Part shown: positions 53,365-63,122 of the stretch, piece after piece
How the letters are laid out: every line of letters begins with the position of its first letter
Numbering within the stretch: the stretch's first letter is position 1
Assembly (NCBI GenBank): GCA_963741565.1
Contig: CAVUIK010000017.1
Coordinates: 248,001 to 312,000, forward strand
Reading direction: 5' to 3'
Length of the DNA: 64,000 bases
DNA from: Ga0077555 sp963741565
GTDB taxonomy: Bacteria > Pseudomonadota > Alphaproteobacteria > Rhizobiales > Hyphomicrobiaceae
The notes under the pieces: model-generated
What the model was told of the DNA's origin: nothing
Seen by the model: only the letters and a program-made list of their open reading frames with translations
Databases searched by the model: none
Translations under genes and position numbers: made by a program

Positions 53365-54105
53365 TCAGACCGCGTATCGGTAAAGTTCGGAGCCGTGCAG
53401 TTTCAGCCAGACCTTCGCTTCCTCGAACCCCGGCATGGTCTTTTCCACCAGCCGCCAGAACCGCGGGCCATGGTTCATTTCGGCGAGATGGGCAACCTCG
53501 TGCGCTGCCACATAATCGAGTACCAGCGGTGGAGCCATGATCAGCCGCCAGGAAAACGAAAGCTGGCCGTCCGCCGAGCAGGAACCCCAGCGGCTCTTCT
53601 GATCCCGCAACGTGATGCGCCGAGCCCGCAGATTGAGCCGTTGAGCATGAAACAACACGCGCTGATCCAGATCCCCGCGCGCTTCCGCGATCATCCAATC
53701 CTTCAATCGGCGCGGCGCATGCTCGGGTGCGCCGCTCACGACGAGCGCCGCGGCATCGTTGCGGACGGCGATTTCGACGACCGGACGCCCCGGCAACGGT
53801 CCCGCAAAGGCAATCCGGTGCTTGATGTCACGCAGCGGCACAAGCGCGCCCGCAGCGAACGGCACCGGATCCGGCACACATTCCAACCGCTCGCGGACCC
53901 AGTCCAGGCTACGCGCCAGGAAGCGATCAGCCTCACGAAAATCCGAATTGCGCGGAATTGTCAGCACGACCGAGCGCTGCGTCCGGCTGACCCTCAGCGT
54001 CAAACGTCGCGCCGTCGGATGGCGGTGAACTTCCACGGGAGCGGAAATCCCATCGACCTTGAGCAGCTGCACCGGCACCGCTGTCTTGGCTGCGAACCTC
54101 GACAT
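53365..54105 (-). CDS. YgjP-like metallopeptidase (DUF45)
   Basis: The 246-residue protein has an N-terminal domain (VEVHRHPTARRLTLRVSRTQRSVVLTIP) and the catalytic C-terminal half with zinc motif HEVAH (AAHEVAHLAEMNHGPRFW), preceded by the family mark RDQKSRWGSCSADGQLSFSWRL. It is a cytosolic zinc peptidase of the SprT/YgjP type of largely unknown target. AGAGG six bases before ATG 54105 supports the start. It converges with the J-domain gene. Confidence 0.87.
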   Translation of the reverse strand: MSRFAAKTAVPVQLLKVDGISAPVEVHRHPTARRLTLRVSRTQRSVVLTIPRNSDFREADRFLARSLDWVRERLECVPDPVPFAAGALVPLRDIKHRIAFAGPLPGRPVVEIAVRNDAAALVVSGAPEHAPRRLKDWMIAEARGDLDQRVLFHAQRLNLRARRITLRDQKSRWGSCSADGQLSFSWRLIMAPPLVLDYVAAHEVAHLAEMNHGPRFWRLVEKTMPGFEEAKVWLKLHGSELYRYAV

Positions 54106-54359
54106 GCTGACCTCTGGAAAATTGGATGGCGTCGACTGCGCCAATGTCCCCGCTGGTTCGGCGACCGACTGCGCCGACCATGCCCTCGACCATTCACGCT
54201 GCGCATTGCGGCGCACATACGGCGACCGAAGCACCGCTCACTCGATACAATTTTTATCGGACACACTAATAGGCAAACGCAATCGTCAGTGCGAGAGAGT
54301 AACTTTGCGTTGCCATCATGCCACGCGACATCCGCACACGTCCAGCAATCTCACTGCAT

Positions 54360-55922
54360 TCAAGCGCGAGGCGGCGTGTTGCCCGACGTCCACTGCGACA
54401 CAATATTCAGGAACATCGATCCCGTCAGTTGCCACATTCTCAACGATGCGATGCTAGCCGTGCCCGTGAGACCCATAAACATTTGCGTCTCGCCGCCGTT
54501 TGCGCCGACCGTGCCGCCACGTGTTTTAAAGTGGACAGGCACCAGTTCCGGAACACTGGAGACGTCGTTGGCCGCCTTGAAGGCGAAGGCGTTCACGACA
54601 AACGAGCTTTCGCCACTGCTCGGTAGCGCCGAGCCGATGACATAGCTGTTGCTGCGATCAAGTGGCGGCAGCACCACGTCCTCGATGCTTTTGGGGTCAT
54701 TGCGCCGGGCAAATGCGGCAATCCGCGGCGCGATCTCGCGGCGGAACCGAGAGCCATTGAAGATACCGTAATGACCGACCGTCGGGCATTCGAAGTGCAT
54801 TTTCCGATCGGCCGGGATATTATGGCACAACTCCTGCGCCGCCGCACATTGACCTATTCCCGTGATGTCGTCCTTCTCGCCTTCCACCGTCATGAGAGCG
54901 ACGCGGCGGATGGCGCCAAGATCGATGCGCCGGCCACGATGCGTCATCTCGCCTTTCGGCAGCAAGTGCTTCACAAAGACTGAATCGACGGTCTGCAGGA
55001 AGAACTCGGCCGTCAGATCCATGACGGCCAGATATTCATCGTAGAACTCGCGATGCTTCTCCGCGTTATCGCCATCGCCTTTGACCAGATGAAAAAACAG
55101 GTCCTTGTGCGCGTTGACGTGGCGATCGAGGTTCATGGTCATGAACCCCGTGAGCTGAAGGAAGCCCGGATAGACCTTGCGACCGTAGCCTGTATTCGGC
55201 CAGGGAACGCGCGAGATCACATTGCTTCGGAACCAATCGATTCCGCGCCGCTCGGCCAACTTGTTGACCACGGTCGGGTTGCGGCGCGTGTCGATCGGGC
55301 CGCCAGCCAGGATCAGCGACAGCGGAACGTGCGGGTCATTATCTGCTTCCATCAGCGCGGTGGCAGCCAGCACCGGAACGGACGGCTGGCAGACGGCGAA
55401 CACGTGCACATCCCCTCCGAAGTGGCGGAACATGTCGCGCATGGTGTCGATGTAATCATCGAGATCGAACGTACCGGCCGCCAGCGGCACGTTGCGCGCG
55501 TCCTGCCAATCCGTGATGTAGACCTCGTGATCCGGCAGGAACGTCTCGACGGTGCCCCGCAGGAGGGTCCCGAAATGTCCCGACATCGGCGCGACCAGAA
55601 GCAGCTTCGGGTCACTCCGGCTCTTGCCCTCGGGCAGCTGCCGTTTGAAATGGATCAGGCGGCAGAACGGGCGTTGCCAGACGACCTCCTCGGTCACCGG
55701 CACGGTTTCACCGTCGATCGTCGTGGTTGGCAGACCAAAGGACGGCTTGTCGTATCGACGCGTAGTCCTCTCGAAGACCTCGAGAGCCGCAGCCGTGTGC
55801 CGGCCCACGCTCGTATGGGTGAGCGGGTTGAGCGGATTGGTCAGCATAAGCCTGTACGAATCAGCAGCCACACGCGCCGGCCCTACAGCCGCGTGACCGA
55901 TCTCGAACCATTGGTAGAGCAT
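54360..55922 (-). CDS. phaZ: Intracellular polyhydroxyalkanoate depolymerase with C-terminal extension
   Basis: The 520-residue protein matches intracellular PHB depolymerases. It begins YQWFEIGHAAVGPARVAAD, has APMSGHFGTLLRGTVETFLPDHEVYITDW, a lipase-like box with nucleophile Cys178 (AVCQPSVPVLAAT) and a late His in CPTVGHYGIFNGSRFR. The known family ends near residue 420. Here about 100 further residues follow (NSYVIGSALPSSGESSFVV... to TPPRA) without a recognised domain. It degrades stored PHA granules. GGAG upstream supports ATG 55922. Confidence 0.88.
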   Translation of the reverse strand: MLYQWFEIGHAAVGPARVAADSYRLMLTNPLNPLTHTSVGRHTAAALEVFERTTRRYDKPSFGLPTTTIDGETVPVTEEVVWQRPFCRLIHFKRQLPEGKSRSDPKLLLVAPMSGHFGTLLRGTVETFLPDHEVYITDWQDARNVPLAAGTFDLDDYIDTMRDMFRHFGGDVHVFAVCQPSVPVLAATALMEADNDPHVPLSLILAGGPIDTRRNPTVVNKLAERRGIDWFRSNVISRVPWPNTGYGRKVYPGFLQLTGFMTMNLDRHVNAHKDLFFHLVKGDGDNAEKHREFYDEYLAVMDLTAEFFLQTVDSVFVKHLLPKGEMTHRGRRIDLGAIRRVALMTVEGEKDDITGIGQCAAAQELCHNIPADRKMHFECPTVGHYGIFNGSRFRREIAPRIAAFARRNDPKSIEDVVLPPLDRSNSYVIGSALPSSGESSFVVNAFAFKAANDVSSVPELVPVHFKTRGGTVGANGGETQMFMGLTGTASIASLRMWQLTGSMFLNIVSQWTSGNTPPRA

Positions 55923-56080
55923 CCCCGGCTCCCCCGTGTGTTAACCCCACCGCGTCTGTTCTGGCCGGCAGCCGCTCTTCGGCGGGGTTGGGCCAGTCTG
56001 ACGTCGTATTGTCACATTCCCCAGCTTGAGAGCGTGCTCCGATTCGGTTCATGGTTAAAGAATTATCGCCGCTACAACAC

Positions 56081-56689
56081 TTATAGTGATTTCCCGAGTC
56101 TCTCTGCGACCACATCGACCCCGGTGGCATGCGAGAAATGGGTGATGTAAGCACCGTCCGGGCCCATCAGATAGATCAGGCCCGTATGGTCGATCGTGTA
56201 GGCGCCTGTCGATTTCTCGTCCCGCACCTTCTTGTAGTAGACGCGGTAGGCCTTGGCGGCGGCGTCGACCTCGGCCAGGCCGCCGGTCAGCCCGACCAGG
56301 CGCGGGTGGAAACTCGGCACGTACTTGGCGAGTTGCTCGGGAGTATCGCGCTCGGGGTCCACTGAAATGAAGATCGGCACCACTTTCTCGCCCTTCTTGC
56401 CGACCTTATCGAGGGCAGCCGACATTACTTGCAAACCCGATGGGCAGACATCGGGGCAATACGTGAAGCCGAACAGGATCAACATATGACGGCCGCGGAA
56501 GTCCTGGTCGGTAACCCGCTTGCCCGTGTGGTCGGTCAGGGCGAAGGGCCCGCCAACCAAGGCCTTGCCGACCGATAACTGGCCGGGAGCCGACAAGAAC
56601 CACTCCCGGGCGCCAGGCACAACTAGCAATGCGATGGCGCCACCGACGATCGCGCCGCCCAACGCCAAGGGTATCAACCGCCGCCACAT
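56081..56689 (-). CDS. SCO1/SenC family copper chaperone/thiol protein
   Basis: The 202-residue protein has an N-terminal membrane anchor (LIPLALGGAIVGGAIALLVVP) and a periplasmic thioredoxin-like domain. The copper/redox motif CxxxC is in FGFTYCPDVCPSGLQVM, and the distal His is in TIDHTGLIYLMGPDG. It delivers copper or reduces thiols for cytochrome oxidase assembly. ATG 56689 is the best start; its Shine-Dalgarno is weak. Confidence 0.9.
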   Translation of the reverse strand: MWRRLIPLALGGAIVGGAIALLVVPGAREWFLSAPGQLSVGKALVGGPFALTDHTGKRVTDQDFRGRHMLILFGFTYCPDVCPSGLQVMSAALDKVGKKGEKVVPIFISVDPERDTPEQLAKYVPSFHPRLVGLTGGLAEVDAAAKAYRVYYKKVRDEKSTGAYTIDHTGLIYLMGPDGAYITHFSHATGVDVVAERLGKSL

Positions 56690-56803
56690 CCGTTTGCGCT
56701 TTCCGTCCGTTGTCGCGGCTCCGTAGCAAGCCTGCGAACTGAGAATAACCACAGCACGCCAGCCGGCCCTTCGCCATGGGACTTCGCGTCACTTCGGTGT
56801 GAC

Positions 56804-57634
56804 CTACTCGCCCATCTGCACCAGCGCTCCGCTGCGCCGCGCCTCGTTCAGGAAATAAAGAAACAGGGCATATCCGGCGGCGATGTAGACCACGTTGAGC
56901 GCGAGAGCGATCAGCATCGCGCGGCCCTGGAACACGCCATCGAGCACCAGCGCGCGCAACCCCTCAAATACATGGGTCGGCGGCAAGGCCAGCGCAACCG
57001 GCTGCAGCCAACTCGGCAGCGTCGAGAGTGGATAGTAAACGCACACCAGCGGCAACAGCACGAATACGATCAGCCATGAGAACGTTTCCGCTCCAAGCCC
57101 CCAGCGGAGCACCACCCCCGTCGCAATGAAGCCCAGCGTCCAGCTGGTCAGAATGAGATTGGCGAAAAAGGCTGCGAACGCGAACCCGAGGCTCAGCATG
57201 TTGAACCCGAAGAACAGGTAGGCCAGCAACGCCACCGGCACCATTGCGACCGACAACTTGAGTAAGCTCACGATCATCAGCGCCGCAATCAGCTCATAGG
57301 GCCGCAGCGGGCTCATCATGAGGTGGCCGAGGTTGCGCGACCAGAATTCTTCCAGAAACGCGACCGAGAACCCGAGCTGGCTGCGCACCAGGATGTCCCA
57401 CAGCAGTACGCCGCCAATGAACAGCCCGGCGGCCTGCGCTCCGAGACTCGTCGTTTTGGCGAGATGCGCCTGCAGGAAGCCCCACATCAGCATTTGCACC
57501 AGAGGCCAATAGATCAGCTCGGCCGTGCGCGGCCATGACGACCGGATCACATACCAATAGCGCAACACCTGGCCGCCGATGCGCCGCACCGACGCGCGCA
57601 GACCGGTTTGCGGAAGCAGTAATGTCCTCCTCAT
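56804..57634 (-). CDS. ABC-2 type transporter permease
   Basis: The 276-residue protein has six membrane segments typical of ABC-2 exporters (LFIGGVLLWDILVRSQLGFSVAFLEEFWSRNLGHLMMSPLRPYELI region, FSWLIVFVLLPLVCVYYPLSTLP, ALNVVYIAAGYALFLYFL). It forms the channel of an exporter with the ATPase encoded just upstream; their coding sequences overlap by four bases (ATGA). The cargo is unknown. Confidence 0.88.
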   Translation of the reverse strand: MRRTLLLPQTGLRASVRRIGGQVLRYWYVIRSSWPRTAELIYWPLVQMLMWGFLQAHLAKTTSLGAQAAGLFIGGVLLWDILVRSQLGFSVAFLEEFWSRNLGHLMMSPLRPYELIAALMIVSLLKLSVAMVPVALLAYLFFGFNMLSLGFAFAAFFANLILTSWTLGFIATGVVLRWGLGAETFSWLIVFVLLPLVCVYYPLSTLPSWLQPVALALPPTHVFEGLRALVLDGVFQGRAMLIALALNVVYIAAGYALFLYFLNEARRSGALVQMGE

Positions 57635-58422
57635 GCCGACGCCTCTTGGCCTTCCCTATCGTCCGACTTGCGACGCGCAATTGCCAGGAACACCTCCTCG
57701 AGGTTCTGGCGGCCATAGTGGCGGATCAGCTCGCCCGGCGTCTGGTCGGCAATGATGCGCCCCTTCTCAAGCATGATGACGCGGGCAGCTAGCCGCTCAA
57801 CCTCTGCCATGTTGTGGGAGGCAAGCACGATCGTCGCGTTCTCCTCGAGGCAATACCGCTCCAGCCGGGTCCGCACCCAGTCCGCGGTATCGGGATCGAG
57901 CGAGGCCGTCGGCTCGTCGAGCAGCAGCAGCTCTGGCGCATTGAGCAAAGCCTTAGCCAGCGAGACTCGGGTCTTCTGGCCTGCCGAGAGTTTGCCGTAG
58001 GGCCGGTCCATCAAGTCGGACAATCGCAACTCACCGGCAAGCTCCAGGATCCGGCCGGGAAGATCCGCGACGCCGTAGATGCGCCCGAACACTTCGAGGT
58101 TCTGGCGCACGGTCAGACGCATCGGAATGTCGACATAGGGGCTCTCGAAGTTCATTCGATGCAGCACCTGGTGCCGCTCAATCGCCATGTCGGCGCCCAG
58201 CACGCACGCGATCCCTGACGTTGGCACCACGAGCCCCATCAGCATCGAAATTGTCGTTGTCTTGCCAGCACCATTGCCCCCGAGAAGAGCTGTCACCTCG
58301 CCAGCTTTCAATGCGAACGTGATGCCGTCGACGGCGACAACCGTGCCGTAGACTTTGCGCAGATCGCGTACGTCGACCGGCGACATGGTCCCGTCCGGGT
58401 TTTCCGATGCTGGCCGTTGCAT
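57631..58422 (-). CDS. ABC transporter ATP-binding protein (ABC-2 exporter)
   Basis: The 263-residue protein has Walker A LLGGNGAGKTTT, signature LSAGQKTRVSLAKALL, Walker B ELLLLDEPTASLDPDTADW and switch ASHNMAEVERLA. It energises the ABC-2 permease encoded by the overlapping downstream gene. The start is ATG 58422 or, 12 codons later, ATG 58386; neither has a strong Shine-Dalgarno. Confidence 0.88.
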   Translation of the reverse strand: MQRPASENPDGTMSPVDVRDLRKVYGTVVAVDGITFALKAGEVTALLGGNGAGKTTTISMLMGLVVPTSGIACVLGADMAIERHQVLHRMNFESPYVDIPMRLTVRQNLEVFGRIYGVADLPGRILELAGELRLSDLMDRPYGKLSAGQKTRVSLAKALLNAPELLLLDEPTASLDPDTADWVRTRLERYCLEENATIVLASHNMAEVERLAARVIMLEKGRIIADQTPGELIRHYGRQNLEEVFLAIARRKSDDREGQEASA

Positions 58423-58505
58423 GCGCTGATCAGCGTCCTCGAGGTTTCACGAGCTGTCGACCGGAGCGATGGCCGCAGCCGGCAAGGTCTAACACACAAC
58501 AAAAA

Positions 58506-58534
58506 GCCGGCGCGACCACTGTGGTCGCGCCGGC
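58506..58534 (-). terminator. Intrinsic terminator of the DUF3108 gene
   Basis: GCCGGCGCGACCAC (58506-58519) is perfectly complementary to GTGGTCGCGCCGGC (58521-58534), giving a stem of at least 13 base pairs with a three-base loop. On the minus strand it is followed by TTTTTGTTGTG. It lies 34 bases after the stop of the DUF3108 gene, so it ends that transcript just before the ABC genes. Confidence 0.9.
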
Positions 58535-58567
58535 GTCGGGAAAGTGACGGCTAATGCGGATCGCGTC

Positions 58568-59449
58568 TCAGTTCGACAGAGCGATCTGCTCGCTCCGCGT
58601 GATGATATCGATCCGCTGAGAGATCAGCTTTGCCGAGCCGGCGCCGGTCGGCACAGTGATCTGATAGGGAATGAACAGCCCAGCGCTCGGGACGGGCCGC
58701 AGTGCGACTTCGATTCCGTTGGATTGTGCCATCGAGCGGGTTTCTTCGTTGGCTTTGTGTCCGGCGATCGGCACGTACTTCACCCGGCAGACAAACCCGA
58801 CACCCGGCTGGCCCGTTGGGCGGTTGTCGGCAACATGCTCCTGGCGCAAGTACGAAAACTGCAAGTCGAAGCGCTGCTTGCCGTCGAAAACCGCAAGACG
58901 GCGACCGCACGGGTTCTCGCCCGCGGAACGGCTCAATGCCATGACGGCGCTGAGCGGGTCGAGGACGCCCTTGAGATGGTTGTCGCGAACCGGCGCCGTG
59001 TCGGCGGGCGGGATAAAGGGCGGGACATGGGCGATCGACGTGATGCCGTCGTTCGCAAAGCCCATCTTGATCGAGCCGCGCTTGCTGGTGCCGTTGTAAT
59101 CGAAGGTGTAACCGGCTGGCCGTGGTGCATTGCCGGCAAGGGTCCCGGCGCTACGCGTGTTGCCCCGCCACTGGATCGCGCCGAGTAGTGCCGAGATGTG
59201 CGCATCGGTCGAAACGGTGTAGGTCTGGCCGGAAACGTTCGCCGTGAAATTCACCGATCCGACATCGAAACCATTGAACTCGATGCGATAAACGGCGTTG
59301 ACTTGGCTCGGCCAGGGTTCGGCAGCCTCAGCGGGTGCTGGCGCGGCGCTCAGCGCGCCCGTCAATGCAAGAAGCCCGACAAGGGCCGAGGCAAGACGCG
59401 AACGTGACACAACGGGAACGAGTGTAGTCACAACGAACTCAGAGGCCAT
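58568..59449 (-). CDS. DUF3108 domain-containing exported protein
   Basis: The 293-residue protein has a signal peptide (LASALVGLLALTGALSAAPAPAEA) and DUF3108 blocks VNAVYRIEFNGFDVGSVNF, YTFDYNGTSKRGSIKMGF and DPLSAVMALSR. It is probably a periplasmic beta-rich protein involved in envelope functions; no precise role is known. AAGG about nine bases before ATG 59449 supports the start. It has its own terminator (58506-58534). Confidence 0.85.
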   Translation of the reverse strand: MASEFVVTTLVPVVSRSRLASALVGLLALTGALSAAPAPAEAAEPWPSQVNAVYRIEFNGFDVGSVNFTANVSGQTYTVSTDAHISALLGAIQWRGNTRSAGTLAGNAPRPAGYTFDYNGTSKRGSIKMGFANDGITSIAHVPPFIPPADTAPVRDNHLKGVLDPLSAVMALSRSAGENPCGRRLAVFDGKQRFDLQFSYLRQEHVADNRPTGQPGVGFVCRVKYVPIAGHKANEETRSMAQSNGIEVALRPVPSAGLFIPYQITVPTGAGSAKLISQRIDIITRSEQIALSN

Positions 59450-59631
59450 GACGCTGCCTTCTCGACGCAAAGTGGACTGACTGACGCCCACAGTCCATCG
59501 CGTAGTGATGGTTTGCGACAAACTTGTGGTCGGCACACTGTCACCGACCAAGCTTAACAAACTGCCAACATCCGTTCTGATCCGGATCACGTCCGGTTTA
59601 GGGCGAGGCCGCGATCAGTCATCGCTTATGC

Positions 59632-60066
59632 TCATTCCGGGTTTTGGCCGTCCCGGTCGATTGCCGCAATGATCGCCGAAACGGTGTCCCATTGCTTGGC
59701 CCGGGGCATATCCAGCAGCTTTTCGCCCTCGATTTGCGTGCCGGCGAAAAAGCTTTCAATCATCTGGATCGCCTGCGGGTCTGCCAGGATTCTTTCGAGC
59801 AACGCCTGGTCGATCAGAGGCACATAGGTGGGATCATTCTTGAGCGCTACGGCCTCGGCTTCCGGAGACAATGTCAGTGTCAGATGCCCTAGGTCCAACA
59901 GCGTATCAAGAATAGCCCGTTTGGTCGTTTGCGGCAGCGCCTCCGGCGCGGTATCCCCGATCAGCTCCTTGAATGTCGCAAGCTCATTTCGCACCTCCGG
60001 CAGGTAGAACAAACCGTCGATCACCTCGTCTGTCAGCAAGCCAGTGTCGGTCACAGATTTCGCCAT
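59632..60066 (-). CDS. Hypothetical protein, mostly helical
   Basis: I do not recognise this 144-residue acidic protein (MAKSVTDTGLLTDEVIDGLFYLPEVRNELATF at the start, RDGQNPE at the end). It has no signal peptide, membrane segment or obvious motif, and its pattern suggests several amphipathic helices (ELIGDTAPEALPQTTKRAILDTLL, ALLERILADPQAIQMIESFFAG). The start is uncertain: an ATG at 60099 would add residues. It is divergent from the SDR gene at 60243. Confidence 0.6.
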   Translation of the reverse strand: MAKSVTDTGLLTDEVIDGLFYLPEVRNELATFKELIGDTAPEALPQTTKRAILDTLLDLGHLTLTLSPEAEAVALKNDPTYVPLIDQALLERILADPQAIQMIESFFAGTQIEGEKLLDMPRAKQWDTVSAIIAAIDRDGQNPE

Positions 60067-60242
60067 GAGGCCCCGTTCTGATAGCGAGCTTTCGACCATA
60101 GGCGGCACCGGGCCAGGAATGCAATTCAGTCCGGCGCTCCTGGACCGGCTCTGGGCGAAATCCGAGTTGGCGGGGCTTGAAAGCTGGTGGGTCCTGTGGC
60201 TCGTTGTTGGCAGTCGCCGCAAGCAGACAAAGAGGAACCGCC

Positions 60243-61022
60243 ATGCGCATGCAAGACAAGATCGGAATCGTCACCGCTGCTGCCTCGGGAATGGGCCGGG
60301 CTGGCGCGCTCCGCTTTGCAAAAGAAGGCGCATCCATGGGTGTCGTCGACATCGATGCGAAAGGCGTCGAGGCCGTGGTTGCTGAAATCAAGAAGGCGGG
60401 TGGCAAGGCTCATGGCATTGTCGCGGATCTGAGCAAGGACGAGGATTCCCGCCGCATCGTCCGGGAAACTGCGAAGGCCTTCGGCGGTCTCGACTTCGTG
60501 TGGAACCACGTCGGTCATCCCGGTCCAGCTGCCTTCGAAGGCCTCGATCTCAAGGAGTGGGACAACGCCGTGACGCTCAATTTGCGCACGGTGCTCGTCA
60601 CAACCGAGGCCGCGCTACCAGAAATGCGCGCCCGCGGCGGCGGTTCACTGCTCTATACGGCCTCGACGTCCGGCATTTCCGGCTCTCAGTTCAGCCCCGT
60701 TTACTCGGCGGTGAAGCACGGCGTCGTCGGTCTCGTGCGCGGCCTCGCCAAGCGGTACGCCAAAGAGAAGATCCGCGTGAACGCCATCTGCCCCGGACCG
60801 ATCGATACGCCGATGCTGCGAGTGTTCGTCGCCCGCCCCGACCAGCAGTCGACCCAGGGCATGGACAAGGAGGAGTTGGTCAAGAAGCGCGCCTATCAGA
60901 CGCCGATGGGCCGCCCCGGTCAGGCGCACGAGGTTGCCAACGCGGCCCTGTTCCTGCTCTCCGATGAGGCGTCATTCGTGACCGGCTCGTATCTGGCGGT
61001 CGACGGCGGCGCGACGTGCTGA
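60243..61022 (+). CDS. SDR family oxidoreductase
   Basis: The 259-residue protein is a classical short-chain dehydrogenase with IGIVTAAASGMGRAGAL (the first Gly of TGxxxGxG is Ala), WNHVGHPGP in place of NNAG, Ser in YTASTSGISG, the YSAVK catalytic pair and PGPIDTPM. The changed nucleotide-binding and NNAG positions may alter cofactor binding. GAGG seven bases before ATG 60243 supports the start. It precedes an NylB-like hydrolase gene by 20 nt. Confidence 0.87.
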   Translation: MRMQDKIGIVTAAASGMGRAGALRFAKEGASMGVVDIDAKGVEAVVAEIKKAGGKAHGIVADLSKDEDSRRIVRETAKAFGGLDFVWNHVGHPGPAAFEGLDLKEWDNAVTLNLRTVLVTTEAALPEMRARGGGSLLYTASTSGISGSQFSPVYSAVKHGVVGLVRGLAKRYAKEKIRVNAICPGPIDTPMLRVFVARPDQQSTQGMDKEELVKKRAYQTPMGRPGQAHEVANAALFLLSDEASFVTGSYLAVDGGATC

Positions 61023-61041
61023 AGACGATTGGAACATCACG

Positions 61042-62241
61042 ATGCCGACAGTAATGGACGGATTCCCATCAACGGCCGGGACCCAAGTGACGCTTGCCAA
61101 CTGGCGGACGGCGCCGTTCAACGTGTGGGCCTTCCAGCACGTGCGCGAGATCGTGCCTTCGGCCGACATTCCGAACGATCCCGCTGCCGTGTGGCGCCTG
61201 CCGAGTGGGACGGCCGACGTCAACCGCCTCAGCATCGATCAAGGTGGCGGCCGGTCCATCACCTTCGATGCGTTCCTGAACCAGTCCAGTACGGACGCAA
61301 TCGTGGTCCTGCACAAGGGTCGCGTTGTGCTCGAGCGTTATGCCAACGGCATGACCCCGTCGACGCCGCACATCCTGATGTCTGTTTCAAAGTCCATGCT
61401 GGCCCTGCTGGCCGGCGCGCTCGCGGGACAGAGCGTGCTCGATCCAGAGCGGCCGGTCACGGACTACGTTCCGGAAGTCGCTCGAACAGCCTACAAGAGC
61501 GCGACCGTCCGCCAACTACTCGACATGCGTGCCGGCATCGCGTTCGACGAGGATTACCTCGCCACATCCGGCCCGATCGTCGCCTATCGCAAGGCGACGA
61601 ATTGGAACCCGCTCGGCCCTGGCGAGACGGCAACGGACCTGCGCGCGTTCTATCGCGTACTCGAGGCATCGGACGGTCCGCACGGCGGCCGTTTTCACTA
61701 CGTCTCGCCGAACACGGATCTGCTCGGCTGGGTGATCGAACGCGCGGCCGGGCGGCGCTATGCCGACCTCATGAGCGAGCTGATCTGGAAGCCGATGGGC
61801 GCCGCGACGAGTGCCTACATCACCGTCGACCGCCTCGGCGCGCCACGCTGCGCCGGCGGCATGTGCACCACGGCCATGGATTTGGCTCTGGTCGGCCAGT
61901 TGCTCGTCGATGGCGGCGCGCGTAACGGCAAGACGGTAATCCCGGCGGCCTGGCTCGACGACATCGAGCAGAACGGCGATCGCCGGGCCTGGGACGCCGG
62001 CAGCTTCCTTCCCTACTACCCGGGGCTGCCGATGCACTACCGCAGCAAGTGGTACGTCGAGCATGGCCCGTCGCCGCTGATTTTCGCTATGGGTATTCAC
62101 GGGCAGAACCTGTTCGTCGATCGCCGTAACCAGGTCGTCATCGCCAAATTCTCGTCGCAGGCGCCACCCCTCGATATCCCGCTCATTGGCCTGACCTCGC
62201 GCGCCGTCACCGCACTCCGCAACCATCTCGTCGGCGGATAG
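61042..62241 (+). CDS. Serine hydrolase of the beta-lactamase/6-aminohexanoate-oligomer hydrolase type
   Basis: The 399-residue protein has SVSK (Ser-x-x-Lys) in ILMSVSKSMLALLAGAL, YVSPNTDLLGWVIE for the Tyr motif and a late GIHGQNLFVDRR in the position of the KTG-like strand. No signal peptide is visible, so it is cytosolic. Together with its SDR neighbours on both sides it probably handles an amide or ester of xenobiotic or natural origin (inference). NylB is the best-known relative. Confidence 0.85.
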   Translation: MPTVMDGFPSTAGTQVTLANWRTAPFNVWAFQHVREIVPSADIPNDPAAVWRLPSGTADVNRLSIDQGGGRSITFDAFLNQSSTDAIVVLHKGRVVLERYANGMTPSTPHILMSVSKSMLALLAGALAGQSVLDPERPVTDYVPEVARTAYKSATVRQLLDMRAGIAFDEDYLATSGPIVAYRKATNWNPLGPGETATDLRAFYRVLEASDGPHGGRFHYVSPNTDLLGWVIERAAGRRYADLMSELIWKPMGAATSAYITVDRLGAPRCAGGMCTTAMDLALVGQLLVDGGARNGKTVIPAAWLDDIEQNGDRRAWDAGSFLPYYPGLPMHYRSKWYVEHGPSPLIFAMGIHGQNLFVDRRNQVVIAKFSSQAPPLDIPLIGLTSRAVTALRNHLVGG

Positions 62242-62280
62242 CACGTCTCATCTCGATCACCTCAGACAAGGACAGCTGGC

Positions 62281-63084
62281 ATGAACAGACTTGACGGAAA
62301 AGTGGCGCTTCTTTCGGGCGCAGCCCGCGGCATTGGCGCAGAGACCGCGAAACTGATGGCCGAAGCCGGGGCCAAGGTCGTCATCGGCGATGTGCTGGCC
62401 GATCGCGCCAAAGAGACCGTAAAGGACATCGAAGCCAAGGGCGGCAAGGCCGTGTTCATTCCCCTCGACGTGACGAACGAGGCGGCCTGGACCAATGCGG
62501 TCGGCACAGCAACGAAGCAGTTCGGCGGTCTCGACATCCTCGTCAATAATGCCGGCCTATTTCTCGGCCGTGATTTCGAGGAGGTCACCCTCGACGAGTG
62601 GCATCGTCTCGTCGCGGTCAACATGACTGGCGTCTGGCTCGGCACAAAGATGTGCACCGCGGCGCTGCGCGAGCGCGGCGCGACCAGCCCGCACGGCAGC
62701 GCCATCGTCAATCTCGCATCGGTCGCCGGTCTCGTCGGCTCGCAACTCGATCCGCTCTACTCCATGACCAAAGGTGGCGTCACGCTGTTCACGAAATCGA
62801 CGGCGCTGTCCTATGGCCGCAAGGGTTACCGTATCCGGGTCAACTCGATCCATCCCGGCGTCATCGAAACGGACATGGGCGCGCAGACCTTTTCCGCCCG
62901 CGCCGGCCAGTTGGGCAGCAACGATGTCGATGCCGCCCGCGCCACGGCCCTCAAAATGCACCCGATCGGCCGGCTCGGCGTGCCCGCCGACATCGCGAAG
63001 GGCATCGTATTCCTGGCGTCCGATGACGCTGGCTTCATGACTGGCTCCGGCATGGTCGTCGACGGCGGCCTGACCGCGCAATAA
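62281..63084 (+). CDS. SDR family oxidoreductase
   Basis: The 267-residue protein has a standard short-chain dehydrogenase core: LLSGAARGIGAETAKLM, the LDVT loop, ILVNNAGLFLG, IVNLASVAGLVGS, the YSMTK catalytic pair, RVNSIHPGVIETDM and GSGMVVDGGLTAQ at the C-terminus. It resembles 3-alpha/beta-hydroxysteroid and cyclohexanol dehydrogenases, and the substrate is open. It lies 39 nt after the NylB-like gene. Confidence 0.9.
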   Translation: MNRLDGKVALLSGAARGIGAETAKLMAEAGAKVVIGDVLADRAKETVKDIEAKGGKAVFIPLDVTNEAAWTNAVGTATKQFGGLDILVNNAGLFLGRDFEEVTLDEWHRLVAVNMTGVWLGTKMCTAALRERGATSPHGSAIVNLASVAGLVGSQLDPLYSMTKGGVTLFTKSTALSYGRKGYRIRVNSIHPGVIETDMGAQTFSARAGQLGSNDVDAARATALKMHPIGRLGVPADIAKGIVFLASDDAGFMTGSGMVVDGGLTAQ

Positions 63085-63122
63085 GTGGGCCCGCAGTCAC
63101 CAGTTCGATCGAGCAACTGAGC

